From Homarus americanus (Eukaryota > Arthropoda > Malacostraca > Decapoda > Nephropidae): 64,000 nucleotides of DNA. Location of the stretch: positions 5,420,545 through 5,484,544 of the forward strand of contig NW_024724368.1 in assembly GCF_018991925.1 (NCBI RefSeq), given 5' to 3'. The notes beneath the pieces are model-generated. The model was not told where the DNA came from, ran no database searches, and saw only the letters and a list, made by a program, of their open reading frames with translations. Below, in pieces: positions 22,860-33,225 of the stretch (positions are counted from its first letter, which is position 1; every line of letters starts with the position of its first letter). A program made the position numbers and the translations under genes.

Positions 22860-23833
22860 AGTAAGACATAGTAAGTTATTATATACTAAGAAGACTATAA
22901 AGAAAGTCCTTGTCAGATATAGAAAGACGTAGTGTAGTCATTGGGGCCTCTTAAAGATGAGTTTTTGTCACATGAAGTCGATGTAAACCTATGAACATTT
23001 TGAGAAAGCTAAGAAATTTTGGCGATGCGAATTTGTTAGTTGTATAGGTAAATAAGTGTTACTGTCTTGTGGTGTTTATACTTTTCCTGTCACTTTTTAA
23101 CTGTTTGTCTGTCTGTCTATTTATATTTACTTTTGGGTTCACCTGTGTGCCTGTATACGTGTTAACTTGTCTGTGTTTACTAGCATGTTTACCTGTCTAC
23201 CTCTCTACTTGTTAACCTGTGTGTGTTTACTTAACTGTTCATTTGTCATTCTGTCTATTTGTCAGCCTGTCTCTTTGTTCGTGTGTCTGTATGTATGCCT
23301 GTCTGATTGCCTTTTACCTACACGACAACTTTCCCACTAGTCAACCTGTCTACCAATTTGCCGTCTTCCCGGTTTTCTCCACTATAGTCGGTGCCCTAGA
23401 GAAGTCACCTCTTGTAGGAAACTGAACCAATTCTTCTTTAATACCTACAAAATGTGAGGAATGTTTACCTCCAACAATAAACATTGCACTTCAAGTCAAC
23501 ACGAGAGACGTAAATATAGAAGTAAAGCATTCAAATAAAAAAATAAATTACTTTAGTACTTAGTTAATAAAATCCTTAGAAACACTGCGAAAATAATGAA
23601 TTAAAATTAGAACTATCTGACTCACATTACGAAAATAAATAAATCAATATATAAGGATTTTTTTTTTTAGTATGAATGTAAGTTTCCAAGACTGTCAAAT
23701 GTCATACCACTGAATTGAAGAGATAAAAGGAATGGGTGTTCCTCGTCAGTGTTTCCTGGTACAAACAGCACTATGGTCATCGTAAAAACTTGCTATTGTC
23801 TCAACGTAATGGTTTGTGCTTGTTAATTTTACC
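22860..23833. other. Intergenic; simple-sequence-rich
   Basis: 23100-23330 is a loose array of CTGTCTG/TTGTCTG/TTAACCTGT words. No gene recognised. Confidence 0.4.
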
Positions 23834-24063
23834 GGATCATCTGAAGATAAGTCCCCCAAATATTTTACCTGATGACTAAAAGCCCTAACGCTATCTGGGG
23901 GATTAGGTTAGGTTTATTAGGATGAGGTAAGTTAGATTATTATTTGGTTGGGTTAGATTAGGTTATGTTACGGTACGATGGGTTAGGTTAAGTTAGGTTT
24001 GGTTATATTAGCCCTAGGTGAGTTAAGGCTGGCATTAGGGTGGTTAATCTTTAGGGTGAACCC
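23834..24063. mobile_element. TTAGG-bearing inverted-repeat element, copy 1
   Basis: Left end GGATCATCTGAAGATAAGTC and right end (reverse complement) GGTTCACCCTAAAGATTAAC resemble each other. Between them lie degenerate GGTTAGG/GGGTTAGA units. Same plan as at 31.1 kb and 60 kb. MITE-like, non-coding. Confidence 0.5.
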
Positions 24064-24689
24064 ATTTATTTTCTATAGCTAAACAATTGGCCTGTTGCGT
24101 TGTGTTTGTTGATGCAGATCGACAATAATAATGGAAGGAGAATGATTTACCGGAGGTCAACTTGACGCAAGTGGCCTTTTTTGCTGCCTGAGCATAATAA
24201 TGTTGATCTGATAGCTCCCTGGCATAACTGTCACCCTTTGTCTACCATAATGCATTGTAGGAGAAAACCGGGTTATCAGGTGTGTTATTTTGTGAGATTT
24301 TAAATTGTTCTGTGAAGACAATGCAGTTGATGACCTATGACGATGGCTTATATGTAGAAGGTTTTCTGCAAGGAAATACGCTATAAAAGGTAATTTGGGT
24401 AGAGAGTACTGTAGGTAACCGCAAATATAGGTACACCCTCGCTCGTCGAACCAAACTGTCAACACCAGCCATGACAATGATAACTGCTAGCAGTAAACTG
24501 TTGTACTGGTCCTACAGGCTGTAACCTATATCTAACCAGTATAAATTTCCTTTTTATTCAGTTCCTAACTCAATTTCACCATTTACCTAAACCCGAAAAA
24601 ACTGTTTTTTGTGATTATACCATGATGTTTTTTTCTTGTATTTTTCGTATTCTCTGTGTTTTAAATGTTAATAGAAAGCAATAGTCATG

Positions 24690-25010
24690 CTAATATATAC
24701 TGTAGTATATACAAGTGATCGCGGGCCCTTTGTGCCGGGTGAAAGTTTGAACGCTCGTGACATCGTACAGCGAATGAAGGTGCGCCAAGTCCGTAGACTT
24801 ACATTGTTTTTCATCGTAAATAAAATGGTTAATTAATGCCTTCCTAAAGAAACCATCGACATGGGACCAGGTTTGTTCCACTATACGAATTTTTTGCGAT
24901 TTTTCCACCAAGTTTGATGAAAAACGATTGTGCCGTTTCGGCTGCCCAGAACAGACAGACAGACAGACAGACACACAGACACACGGTTATTCCTATAGTA
25001 TATTAGATAT
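24690..25010. mobile_element. Putative non-coding repeat ending in (CAGA)n and TATAGTATATTAG
   Basis: GTTTCGGCTGCCCAGAACAG, then a CAGA tract and ACACAC, then TATTCCTATAGTATATTAGA. This combination looks like the tail of a dispersed element in invertebrate genomes. No coding capacity. Type unassigned. Confidence 0.35.
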
Positions 25011-25957
25011 GTATCCTATTGTACATGTATTCATCATGCTGCACTATACACTTGATTATAGCAACGTTCACTAGTTCATTCCATCCAGCAAACATCAACC
25101 CAAATATAGCATGACTGTTTTTCCTATTCACATTTATAAACAATTAGAATAAAATAACAAAATATAAAATATAAACACAGAAGACACCACTGTACACCTA
25201 TATTTGGATAATTGCCGCTAATGCTAGGTGGTTCATTCCATGTGACAAGAATCACCCAAATATAACATAACTTTAACCTTTTCTCCTATTGATATACAAA
25301 AAAAAACAACCTCCAAAACATAGACAAAATATAACCACAAGAAACACCATTTAACATCAATATTTATGCCGTGTTCCATTGGCTGGTCAAAGTGAATTGT
25401 GTTTCACCGACCCAGCCAAGAGCACCTAAGATTCTATCAGTTACCAGCCGAGGATAAAGCTTTATGAGAAGAAAGTCTTGAGTGTCAATTGTTTCAGTCC
25501 TTCATCCAGCGAGTATAGTAAAACAATTTCTAAACTAATTTTTATTCTGAGTTGAAATTTGTCCAGGGTTATCTTTGTCATATATACCCCCGACATTATT
25601 TTTATTCATGTATTATTTTGTACCATTTCCTATTATGATGAATAAGTCATAAGATAGTGAATTAGTCATCTGTAGACAGCTGTAGATCTATATATTTTGG
25701 TCGCTTCATATAAATCATCTTTATCTTTACTACAAAAAACAAAAGGAAGTACAATATTAAGGCCAAATATTTAATCTAGTAAAGTTTAAATTAAATAAAT
25801 TCATAACTATGTCTCTCCTCTGCCTCACAAACACGTGTTCCTTCATTCTTCTGAATCAATGAAGAGCTTTCAGCAATTTGCCTCAGTAGTATTCAACCAA
25901 AATATAATTATGAAAATAGATGTTAGGTGAGTAGTAATAAATTGTAAGAGTAAGTAG
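25011..25957. other. Intergenic, AT-rich
   Basis: Two similar segments around 25085-25190 and 25235-25345 share CATTCCA...CAAATATA/CATAACTTTAACC-like words and may be an old duplication. No gene. Confidence 0.35.
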
Positions 25958-25963
25958 TTTATT
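25958..25963 (-). terminator. Polyadenylation signal candidate of crustin D
   Basis: Minus-strand AATAAA about 146 bases past the stop. Confidence 0.55.
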
Positions 25964-26108
25964 TATCTTAAATAATTCGAGTAAAAATTTATATAGGCAT
26001 AGGAACATATAACATTATTCAAAGACAGTATATTACAGTAAATAATATTATCTATTGTGGCGGATCGGTGTTGGTCCCTGAGGTAGAAAATTGGTAGTAA
26101 GTGTACCA

Positions 26109-26823
26109 TCAGCGACCGAACCCATAAGGAGCTTTACAGGTGTGTTGTTGTAGACAAGTGTCGAAGCAGCACTTGTCAACTCCTCCGCAGGCACCATCGT
26201 TAGAACAGGATGACGGGGGACCAAAACTTTTGACGAGTGGACAGACGGGACGGACAGGCGGGCATTGTCCGGGCTTGACTACACCAGCGAAGCTTTGGGG
26301 TTCATTGACGTTCTCACAGCAATAAGCCTGACCCTTGGGTGTCCTGCACCAGTAGCGGCAGCCACTTGGGGGATTGACGGGGGATCCTCCTCCTAATCCA
26401 CCCCCAAATCCACCAATTGGAGATACACCCCCAAATCCACCAATTGGAGATACACCCCCAAATCCACCAGTTGGATGTCCACCCCCAAATCCACCAGTTG
26501 GAAATCCACCCCACCCCCAAATCCACCAATTGGCGTCCACCCCCAAATCCACCAGTTGGAAATCCACCCCCAAATCCACCAGTTGGATGTCCACCCCCAA
26601 ATCCACCAATTGGAGATCCACCCCCAAATCCTCCAACTGGATTTCCGCCTAATCCACCTCCCAAATTGTTTCCACCAAATAGTCCTGGAAGGAACCTCTG
26701 GCTGCCCGTGGCTCCTGTATTCCCTGCCCCCCTAGTGCGACCTTCAACCCTGGCTGCAGTTTTCTCCTTCTTGTCGGCCGCCACACTGGCCACACCCACC
26801 ACCAATAACCACACCAACTTCAT
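26109..26823 (-). CDS. Crustin D: type II crustin with frame break in Gly-rich repeat
   Basis: N-terminal frame: signal peptide MKLVWLLVVGVASVAA, basic KKEKTAARVEGRTRG, a GSQRFLPG segment (as in crustin C, NQRFLGI), then 9-residue GGFGGGxPT units (27 bp). C-terminal frame: GGFPTGGFGG units, Cys-rich GCRYWC...CC, full 8-Cys WAP with KCCFDTC, end GFGR. The frames are offset: relative to the 27-bp unit one base is missing near 26533 and five are extra (CCACC, 26506-26515), net +1. Length is 715 bases, one over a multiple of three. Promoter, leader exon, splice sites, signal peptide and WAP all look intact, so a recent loss, a null allele or an assembly error in the repeat are all possible. Without the shift the product is about 237 aa. 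Tandem partner of crustin C. Confidence 0.8.
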
Positions 26824-27078
26824 CTGTAAGATAAAACAAAAGCGTAATATATTTGTATGAAACTGTACTGAAAATAATATTAAATTTGTATGTGTGTGAA
26901 AATTAAACATAACCGAACATAAATTATTTTTTCATTGCTATTGAGAACAGTACACAGTGGAAGTTGATGCGGCAGGATTTATCATGTTAACAGATGTGAT
27001 TATGATCAATGTAAGTGAAGCAGTTGTCTAAATACTTCTGAAAAAAATATATGAGAGAAACAGTATATAATTATGTAC

Positions 27079-27081
<3 letters not shown>

Positions 27082-27129
<48 letters not shown>
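27082..27129. repeat. (GT)n microsatellite in crustin D intron 1
   Basis: About 24 GT units within the 364-bp leader intron. Confidence 0.95.
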
Positions 27130-27130
<1 letters not shown>

Positions 27131-27187
27131 GAGACAAAGTACTTAAAAAATATCTTGCAATAGGTCGTTAAATCAAGTGCATCTTAC

Positions 27188-27215
27188 CTTCCCAAGCTGG
27201 TTTAAGTGTCCAACT
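27188..27215 (-). other. Leader exon of crustin D, 28 nt
   Basis: AGTTGGACAC... to ..TTGGGAAG before donor GTAAGA; intron 27187-26824 ends in CTTACAG directly before the ATG. Confidence 0.75.
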
Positions 27216-27270
27216 GATGTGGAGGCGCGGTGTAAGGCGCCTTATATACCCCCTGAGGGATGCCCTTGAC
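27211..27270 (-). promoter_or_regulatory. Core promoter of crustin D
   Basis: TATATAAGGCG box (TATATAAG at 27248-27241), initiator TCAGTTG (27217-27211), and TCAAGGGCA (27269-27261) 12 bases above the TATA box, overlapping AGGGCATCCC. The latter fits 9 of 10 positions of the κB consensus GGGRNWTYCC, suggestive of Rel/Dorsal control but unproven. Confidence 0.75.
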
Positions 27271-27308
27271 AATAGTCTCCTGGTTGGCAAGAGCAGGAAG
27301 CACCTGAC

Positions 27309-27512
27309 CCTTCCACCACCACCGCCACCACCACCACCACCGCCACCACCACCACCACCACCACCGCCACCGCCACCACCACCACCGCCACCACCACCAC
27401 CACCACCATCACCACCACCACCGCCATCTCCACCACCACCATCTCCACCACCACCACCACCACCACCATCTCCACCACCATCTCCACCACCACCACCACC
27501 ACCACCGCCACG
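27309..27512. repeat. (CCA)n/(CCG)n trinucleotide tract
   Basis: About 200 bp of CCACCACCGCCA repeats beginning some 60 bp upstream of the crustin D TATA box. The poly-Pro and poly-Val open frames here are artefacts. Confidence 0.95.
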
Positions 27513-27699
27513 ATATATGCAACACTACGTTCGTCTGACTCACTCCCTCGTTACCTACATATTAAGTTTTCCTGATATAAATCTTTTCCAGAGACAAAAT
27601 TCTTTATGTTATTGGTATCAGTAATAGCAGTTTGTGTTTAAATTGTGACGCTCACTCCAGCCCAGAATCAAAACATGATGGTTTAAATGAAGTGATTTC

Positions 27700-28170
27700 G
27701 TCTATTGCCACTTGTATTTAAAACATGTTGTGCCAGCTAGCAAACAAAGTGTCGTCACTTAAGTGTCTCTTCAATAAAAAAGCGTCTTCACTTTTGTGTA
27801 CCCAAAATGTTGTCATTTAAGTGTTCATACAATAAATTGCCCCCACTTACAGTAAGTGTACACACAACACGAGTTGGCCAATTAAGTGTGCATACAACAA
27901 TAAAATAATCGTCACTTAAGTGTACATACAGCAAACAAAAATTTCGTCATTTTAGTGTCCATACGAGAAATGATATGATGTTCACCTACAGTAAGTGTCC
28001 ATACAACAAAGTGCTGTTCCCTTAACACTTAAGGCTTAAGTGTTTGTACAATAAGTAAAGTGTTACACGCTCAAGTGCCAATGCAACAAATAAAGTATCG
28101 TTCACTTAAGTGTTCATTCAAAAACGTGTTTCCACCTACATGTAAGTGTCAGAAGGGAAAGTTGAGGATT
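27700..28170. repeat. Degenerate array of GTCACTTAAGTGTNCATACAACAA-like units
   Basis: CACTTAAGTGT and CATACAACAA recur with irregular spacing of roughly 40-65 bp. CACTTAAGTG is itself palindromic. Confidence 0.7.
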
Positions 28171-28284
28171 CTCGAGGTTGAAGCCTTGTGTCATGATCAT
28201 GGTTATGTTTATGACGTCTTGGACTATTGACTCACTTGTAGCGATGTTTGGTTCCACGTTAAGAAGAAAGTGCTTCATTATGAT

Positions 28285-28460
28285 GTAAGATAGAAATGCT
28301 TCACTGTTTTAATTGTTACTGTAATGTAGAAATGCTTCACTGTTTTAATTGTTACTGTAATGTAGAAATGCTTCACTGTTTTAATTGTTACTGTAATGTA
28401 GAAATGCTTCACTGTTTTAATTGTTACTGTAATGTAGAAATGCTTCACTGTTTCTAATGG
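28285..28460. repeat. 36-bp tandem repeat, 4-5 copies
   Basis: Unit GAAATGCTTCACTGTTTTAA + TTGTTACTGTAATGTA, near-identical in four copies with degenerate flanks. Confidence 0.95.
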
Positions 28461-28589
28461 TAAAATAGGAATGCTTCAGTATTAATAATGGCGCAGTATA
28501 TAATAAGAAATGCTGCACTGTTCTAATGTGGAGCAATGACGCTGTTATGTCCATTAAACTTCCTCAGTAACACAGAACAGTGTAGGGAT

Positions 28590-28965
28590 AACCGTATTCC
28601 ACACCTGTGATACACCTAGTCACATGTTCCACACCTGTGATACATCTAGTCACATGTTCCACACCTGCGAACAAGCATGTCATATTTCCCATACCTTTAT
28701 TATTCGTTCCACACCTATTATCCAACATATCACATGTACCACACCTGTCGATTATATCTACCATACCTACCACACCTGCATCTAATATCTACCACACCTG
28801 CAGCTAAAATCTACCACACCTGCAGCTAAAATCTACCACACCTGCAGTTGAAATCTACCACACCTGTAGCTAAAATCTACCACACCTGCAGTTAAAATCT
28901 ACCACACCTGCAGTTAAAATCTACTACACCTGCAGCTAAAATGTACCACACCTGCAGCTTTACAC
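28590..28965. repeat. 22-bp minisatellite
   Basis: Unit AAATCTACCACACCTGCAGC + TA in 28790-28960, preceded by diverged CACCTGTGATACATCTAGTC versions. Confidence 0.95.
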
Positions 28966-29130
28966 ACTTGGCTGGGATTAGGTTTTTATGCCAAGGTGTC
29001 TTGACCGGATTACTCTTGCTAGATTTTCCCTTATAAAAAACACACTTGCTATTTAAGATGACTAAACATAAAAAAATAACCTTCTTTGATTCAGTTTTTG
29101 GTGTGATTATCAGACTCTTTCAACAGTAGG

Positions 29131-29131
29131 G

Positions 29132-29216
<85 letters not shown>
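29131..29216. repeat. (ATT)n microsatellite
   Basis: About 28 ATT units. Confidence 0.95.
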
Positions 29217-29219
<3 letters not shown>

Positions 29220-31040
29220 CCAAAGCAGCAGAAAAAATGCGTCACGTTTAAGCAGAATAAAATATTTACTTAATAGATTGATAAAGAATTTTGCATATCA
29301 TTTATGGGCAACATATTAATAGAATTTATAAACAATATCACTTAGTTATTTTATTATAGGTGGTGATGTGCTTGAGAGAGAGAGAGTAATCATAACACAG
29401 TGACAGCAACACTCGACTGCGCCCACATGCTGTTGTACTCGCGCCTTGACTAGTGACCCAAACAACTCCTCCCCTCTCCCCCTCCTCTTCCCCCACCAGT
29501 TCGTCCCTCACTCTCACTTCTCACTGCTCATTTTTAGATCATTCTCTGCTCTATTTATCTCACTTGTTAGAGGCTGTATATTGTGCAAGCTATTTCTCTA
29601 TGGACAGTTAAGTCATGCATTCATCAACGTGGAGTCATTTCAAAACAATTGACTAAAAACTGTACAGCGAATTGATTAAAGAAAACTCCTAGTGGACTGA
29701 CAAGAGAATATAAGATGAAATAAGAAACACATTATACTCGTTTAGTTTCTCTCCAGGCATAACCATTAATCACTCCAGTTCTCTCTTTCTCCGTATCAAA
29801 CAAATTACATGTTTTCCTATGTTGAACGAAACACTACGTCACAGTATGGGTGACGGTGACGGTGACTAATTATCTGAAACTGTATCTGAAAAAAAACCCC
29901 ACTGAGACATTATCTATAATTTAACAGAAGAATAACTTTTATATTATTTTTGGTAGAGCAGTGATATTTAAATGGCATAAACAAACCTTTCCTGGAAGAG
30001 AGAGAAGATAGGAAAACGTCTCCTGGCGGTCACTGAAAAATTTGTTGTTTGTAAGATTACTATTCGTGTGACGGATGAGAACACTTCAAATGACGGTATA
30101 GGTTAATATTATGACTCCTTGTTGAGCTGTAGGTACAAGAACAGTGTATAATGTAATAATAGGTGTCTTGTAGTGTGATGTGATTGATATTTATGGGAGG
30201 TGACTGAAGGAGACCAGCGTTTTCCTTCTGTTCTAATCGTCGCTGGTTCACACTTAGGGCATCCTCATTCGACCCAGCTCCGAATGGGTACACGACTTTA
30301 CAGTAGAAGAAGTGATAAGGGTTAAGTAGAGTGCCTTCCATATTGCCTTTTACTGTAACCGCAAAGCACATAACTGGTTCTCATGCCTATGGGACCCACC
30401 TGTAGTATAGGGGGTTCAGTACTCTTGTATATTCCTTAACTGTAGTGTAACGCGTGAGGTTCTTTGTGTATCCTTTAACTGCACTCATGTAAGGCCGAGA
30501 GCTTCCTTGTGTATCCTTGAATCTAATGTAATCTAATGCGGGACTAACCCGACAGAAGAAGGAAGGTGAAAGTTGGGAAGCCCCGCACTTTATCCACCAC
30601 CACCCTGCCGCCCACCACAGCCACCACCTGGCTCGGTCATGGTCACACCCTCCCTCAGGCAGTGCCCGCCTCGGTGGACCTTACCTGCACACAGAGGAAA
30701 TTGTGTGGCGCGTTATATATAGTAAACGTTTGAGACTGAGGCAGATTCCCCTTATTCGGTTTATTTGTTTTTGTGATGACACGAGGTACAGACATCCGCA
30801 GACCATAGAGAGACGTGAGACTACAGGAGGCTGTGGACAGAGGCATCTTTACTCCTGTGTGATGTAAACAAGACACTGTTGCCATACAAAAGTAACCCAT
30901 AAAAGTTCCAAAGACAGATAGAAACATAACTATTGAAAAGTATTTTATGAATAAGCATCCAAATAAATCAATAAATGTAATTTTTTTTATGGATTTTCAA
31001 AACGGGGATACGGAGACCGGAAGATATTTAGAAGGAATAA
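29217..31040. other. Intergenic; no gene seen
   Basis: Short open frames only. A TATATATA box followed by a GTAAGG donor on the minus strand at 30685-30720 recalls the crustin promoters but lacks the initiator and the right spacing. Confidence 0.4.
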
Positions 31041-31198
31041 GGCACCACCTAAAGATTAGCCACCCCAGTTTATTTCAACTGACGCCACCAGTGGGTTAAA
31101 TTAGGTTAGGTTAGGTTAGGTTACGTAAGGTTAGGTTTGCGTTCGGGTAATTAATCTTAATGTGACATATGCAGGGTGGTTAATCTTCAGGTGGTCCT
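31041..31198. mobile_element. TTAGG-bearing inverted-repeat element, copy 2 (best preserved)
   Basis: Left end GGCACCACCTAAAGATTAGC + CACCCCAG; right end, reverse-complemented, GGACCACCTGAAGATTAACC + ACCCTG. These are about 26-bp imperfect terminal inverted repeats. The centre holds five perfect or near-perfect TTAGG units (31097-31136). Total about 158 bp, non-coding; MITE-like by structure. No clear target-site duplication was made out. Confidence 0.65.
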
Positions 31199-31524
31199 AA
31201 ATGAGTGTACAACTGGTGATAATATCTTAATGGAAATAGTTCAGAACGTAACATAACGTAACCTTCATGATACTTTATAGATAGCATCACACACGACCCG
31301 TCACTTAGCAGTCACTACGTTAACAGACTCAGGATAACACTCGCTTGTAAGCTTCTGATTCGAGCAGTCCGAGTCATTTAAATCACGGTAAAATGACTAC
31401 ACCTTGACTGTGCTCTTAATAACTTCGGGGAATTTTACCTTGTTGCTCTTGATACTTATGAACCATTTAACAAGGTCTGGTGTCGGGTTTTTCCTCACAA
31501 CTTTCTTTTTTTTTTTCCTAACTT

Positions 31525-31745
31525 CCCAGACGTCCTCAACCTTCATCCATCTCCACCTCCATAATGTTATCGTTGGTTCACACTCGGACGACTTTCCTCC
31601 CATCAATGCTGCAGTCCCTCGAGGCTCAGCTCTTATTCCTACCTTCCTTCGCTCCATATTAATAACCTGAAAAACATTCCTTATGGTAATATATTCTCTC
31701 TTCCTCATGACACCATAAGTTTCTCCTGCCTCAATAATATTCGAA
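31525..31745 (+). mobile_element. LINE RT fragment
   Basis: FPPINAAVPRGSALIPTF resembles the RT motif-B region ([16 protein letters not shown]), followed by further decayed sequence. Very short relic. Confidence 0.5.
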
Positions 31746-31885
31746 CTCAGTTAAACGGTCCTCGATCAAATGGATATACAGTTGCTCGTTTGACTCCGTT
31801 AGAGGTTTCACATCTAACGAAACTCGATCTAACGGATTACCCTCTACCATATAGTCCGTTAGATGAAGGGTTAACGGTACAATAC
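31745..31885. mobile_element. Possible pogo/Tigger-like terminal region
   Basis: Repeated CTAACGGA words in both orientations (TCTAACGGA at about 31833, TCCGTTAGA at about 31857) and a GGTCCTCGATCAAATGGATA start. Such ATAACGGA-rich ends are seen in pogo-like transposons. No transposase nearby; tentative. Confidence 0.3.
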
Positions 31886-33225
31886 ATTGAACACAAGTAC
31901 TGAACTCATAGCTTAACGGTGCACCAATCTGTGAACTGGGTCAAGCCACCGTACAATACCAGTAATCTTCAATCTTAGCTCGATCTTTGGTTTAAACCTT
32001 CGCTCGGGTTCACAAAACTATTCTGAAATCGTGATACTCCTTGTGTAACCTAAGTTGTCGAATTATAGTACAACTTTCCATGTAATGTTTTGTTTTTTCA
32101 CGAGTCTTCAGTATTTATTTATTTATTTATTTATTTTTGGTCAGAAGAGGGATTCTATATATAGTAATTAAAAGCTAATGTATTAAAATTAGAGTTTGCT
32201 AACGCCGCTCTCCGTTCACCAGTGAGGCGTGCTGGGATTGTACCGCGCAGGAAATGTTCTGCTCATGTTCATTTCGATCAAAACCTCAACGAAAATGAGA
32301 CAGGCTGAAATTACCTCTTGGAGTAATAAATTTCGTTGACATGATTCTTTGCAATAATTATTTACTTCTTGGTGTGAGTGTGTTCTTTGTTATAAAACCG
32401 AATACATTAATAAGAGGTTAATTACAGTAGGTGTGGACTGTTGTTAGGGTTGTTAGTTTGTAAGGAAGTGACGAACACTACCCACAACATATCTCCAATT
32501 CCGAAGCTAAAGCAATACAAGAGTACCATCCGTAACCAAGCCAAGACTCAGAAATGGCAAGAAGAAAACAGTAAGTACAGTAGCACAGCATATATGTTAA
32601 GATAGTTTATATTAGTATTATAAGATTTACGACCATGTAAAGAAAGACAGTCACAAGCAACTTAACTAGTGAACCAGGTGATTATTATTGGTACAGAGGC
32701 AACACCAGGGAACGTCAATACAAGCTAGAGTGTTTGTCGGTATAGATAACACAATTACGTGACGCTGGTGATATTACAAGTGTCTTAATTATGTTACAGG
32801 AGTGATAATGATATTGCTTGTGTGTTCAGATTAGATATGTAATAATTATATCACATGTGTTATAATCAGAGGAGAGTAGAAATACTAAATACATAGGTAG
32901 GGTAATATATTAATGGTAAAATGAATGGAAACAACCTCGTATGATGTAAGTTAAATATTTACTGTATTCAATACAGAATAAAGAAGATCTAAAGGTCATG
33001 ATATACTATAATTTGTGTTTATTTACTGATGATTAAACACTAACTCTACCTGGAGAAGGACAAATAAATGGATTTAGCTAGGTCTGGAATGTGTTTAAAG
33101 ATTAGGTTAGACAAATGATTAATAGTGGGAGTTAAGGGCAAGTTCAACTGGTCTTTGATGAAGAAGTTTAGTGTTTAACCTTTCGGATCCGATGTTTCAA
33201 ACAATTTTACAGAGAGTTTACATGG
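31886..33225. other. Intergenic; no gene seen
   Basis: AT-rich with a short (TTTA)n tract at about 32112-32135. Confidence 0.4.

Noticed and set aside
27217..27624. Poly-proline protein
   Set aside because: A (CCA)n microsatellite over the crustin D promoter; no other coding sign.
28285..28965. CRISPR-like regular repeats
   Set aside because: Units are contiguous tandem repeats without unique spacers, in a eukaryotic genome.
30685..30720. Another crustin-like promoter (minus-strand TATATATA with a GTAAGG donor)
   Set aside because: No TCAGT initiator, only 37 bases from TATA to donor against about 61 in crustins, and no coding exon with an ATG after an acceptor was found downstream.
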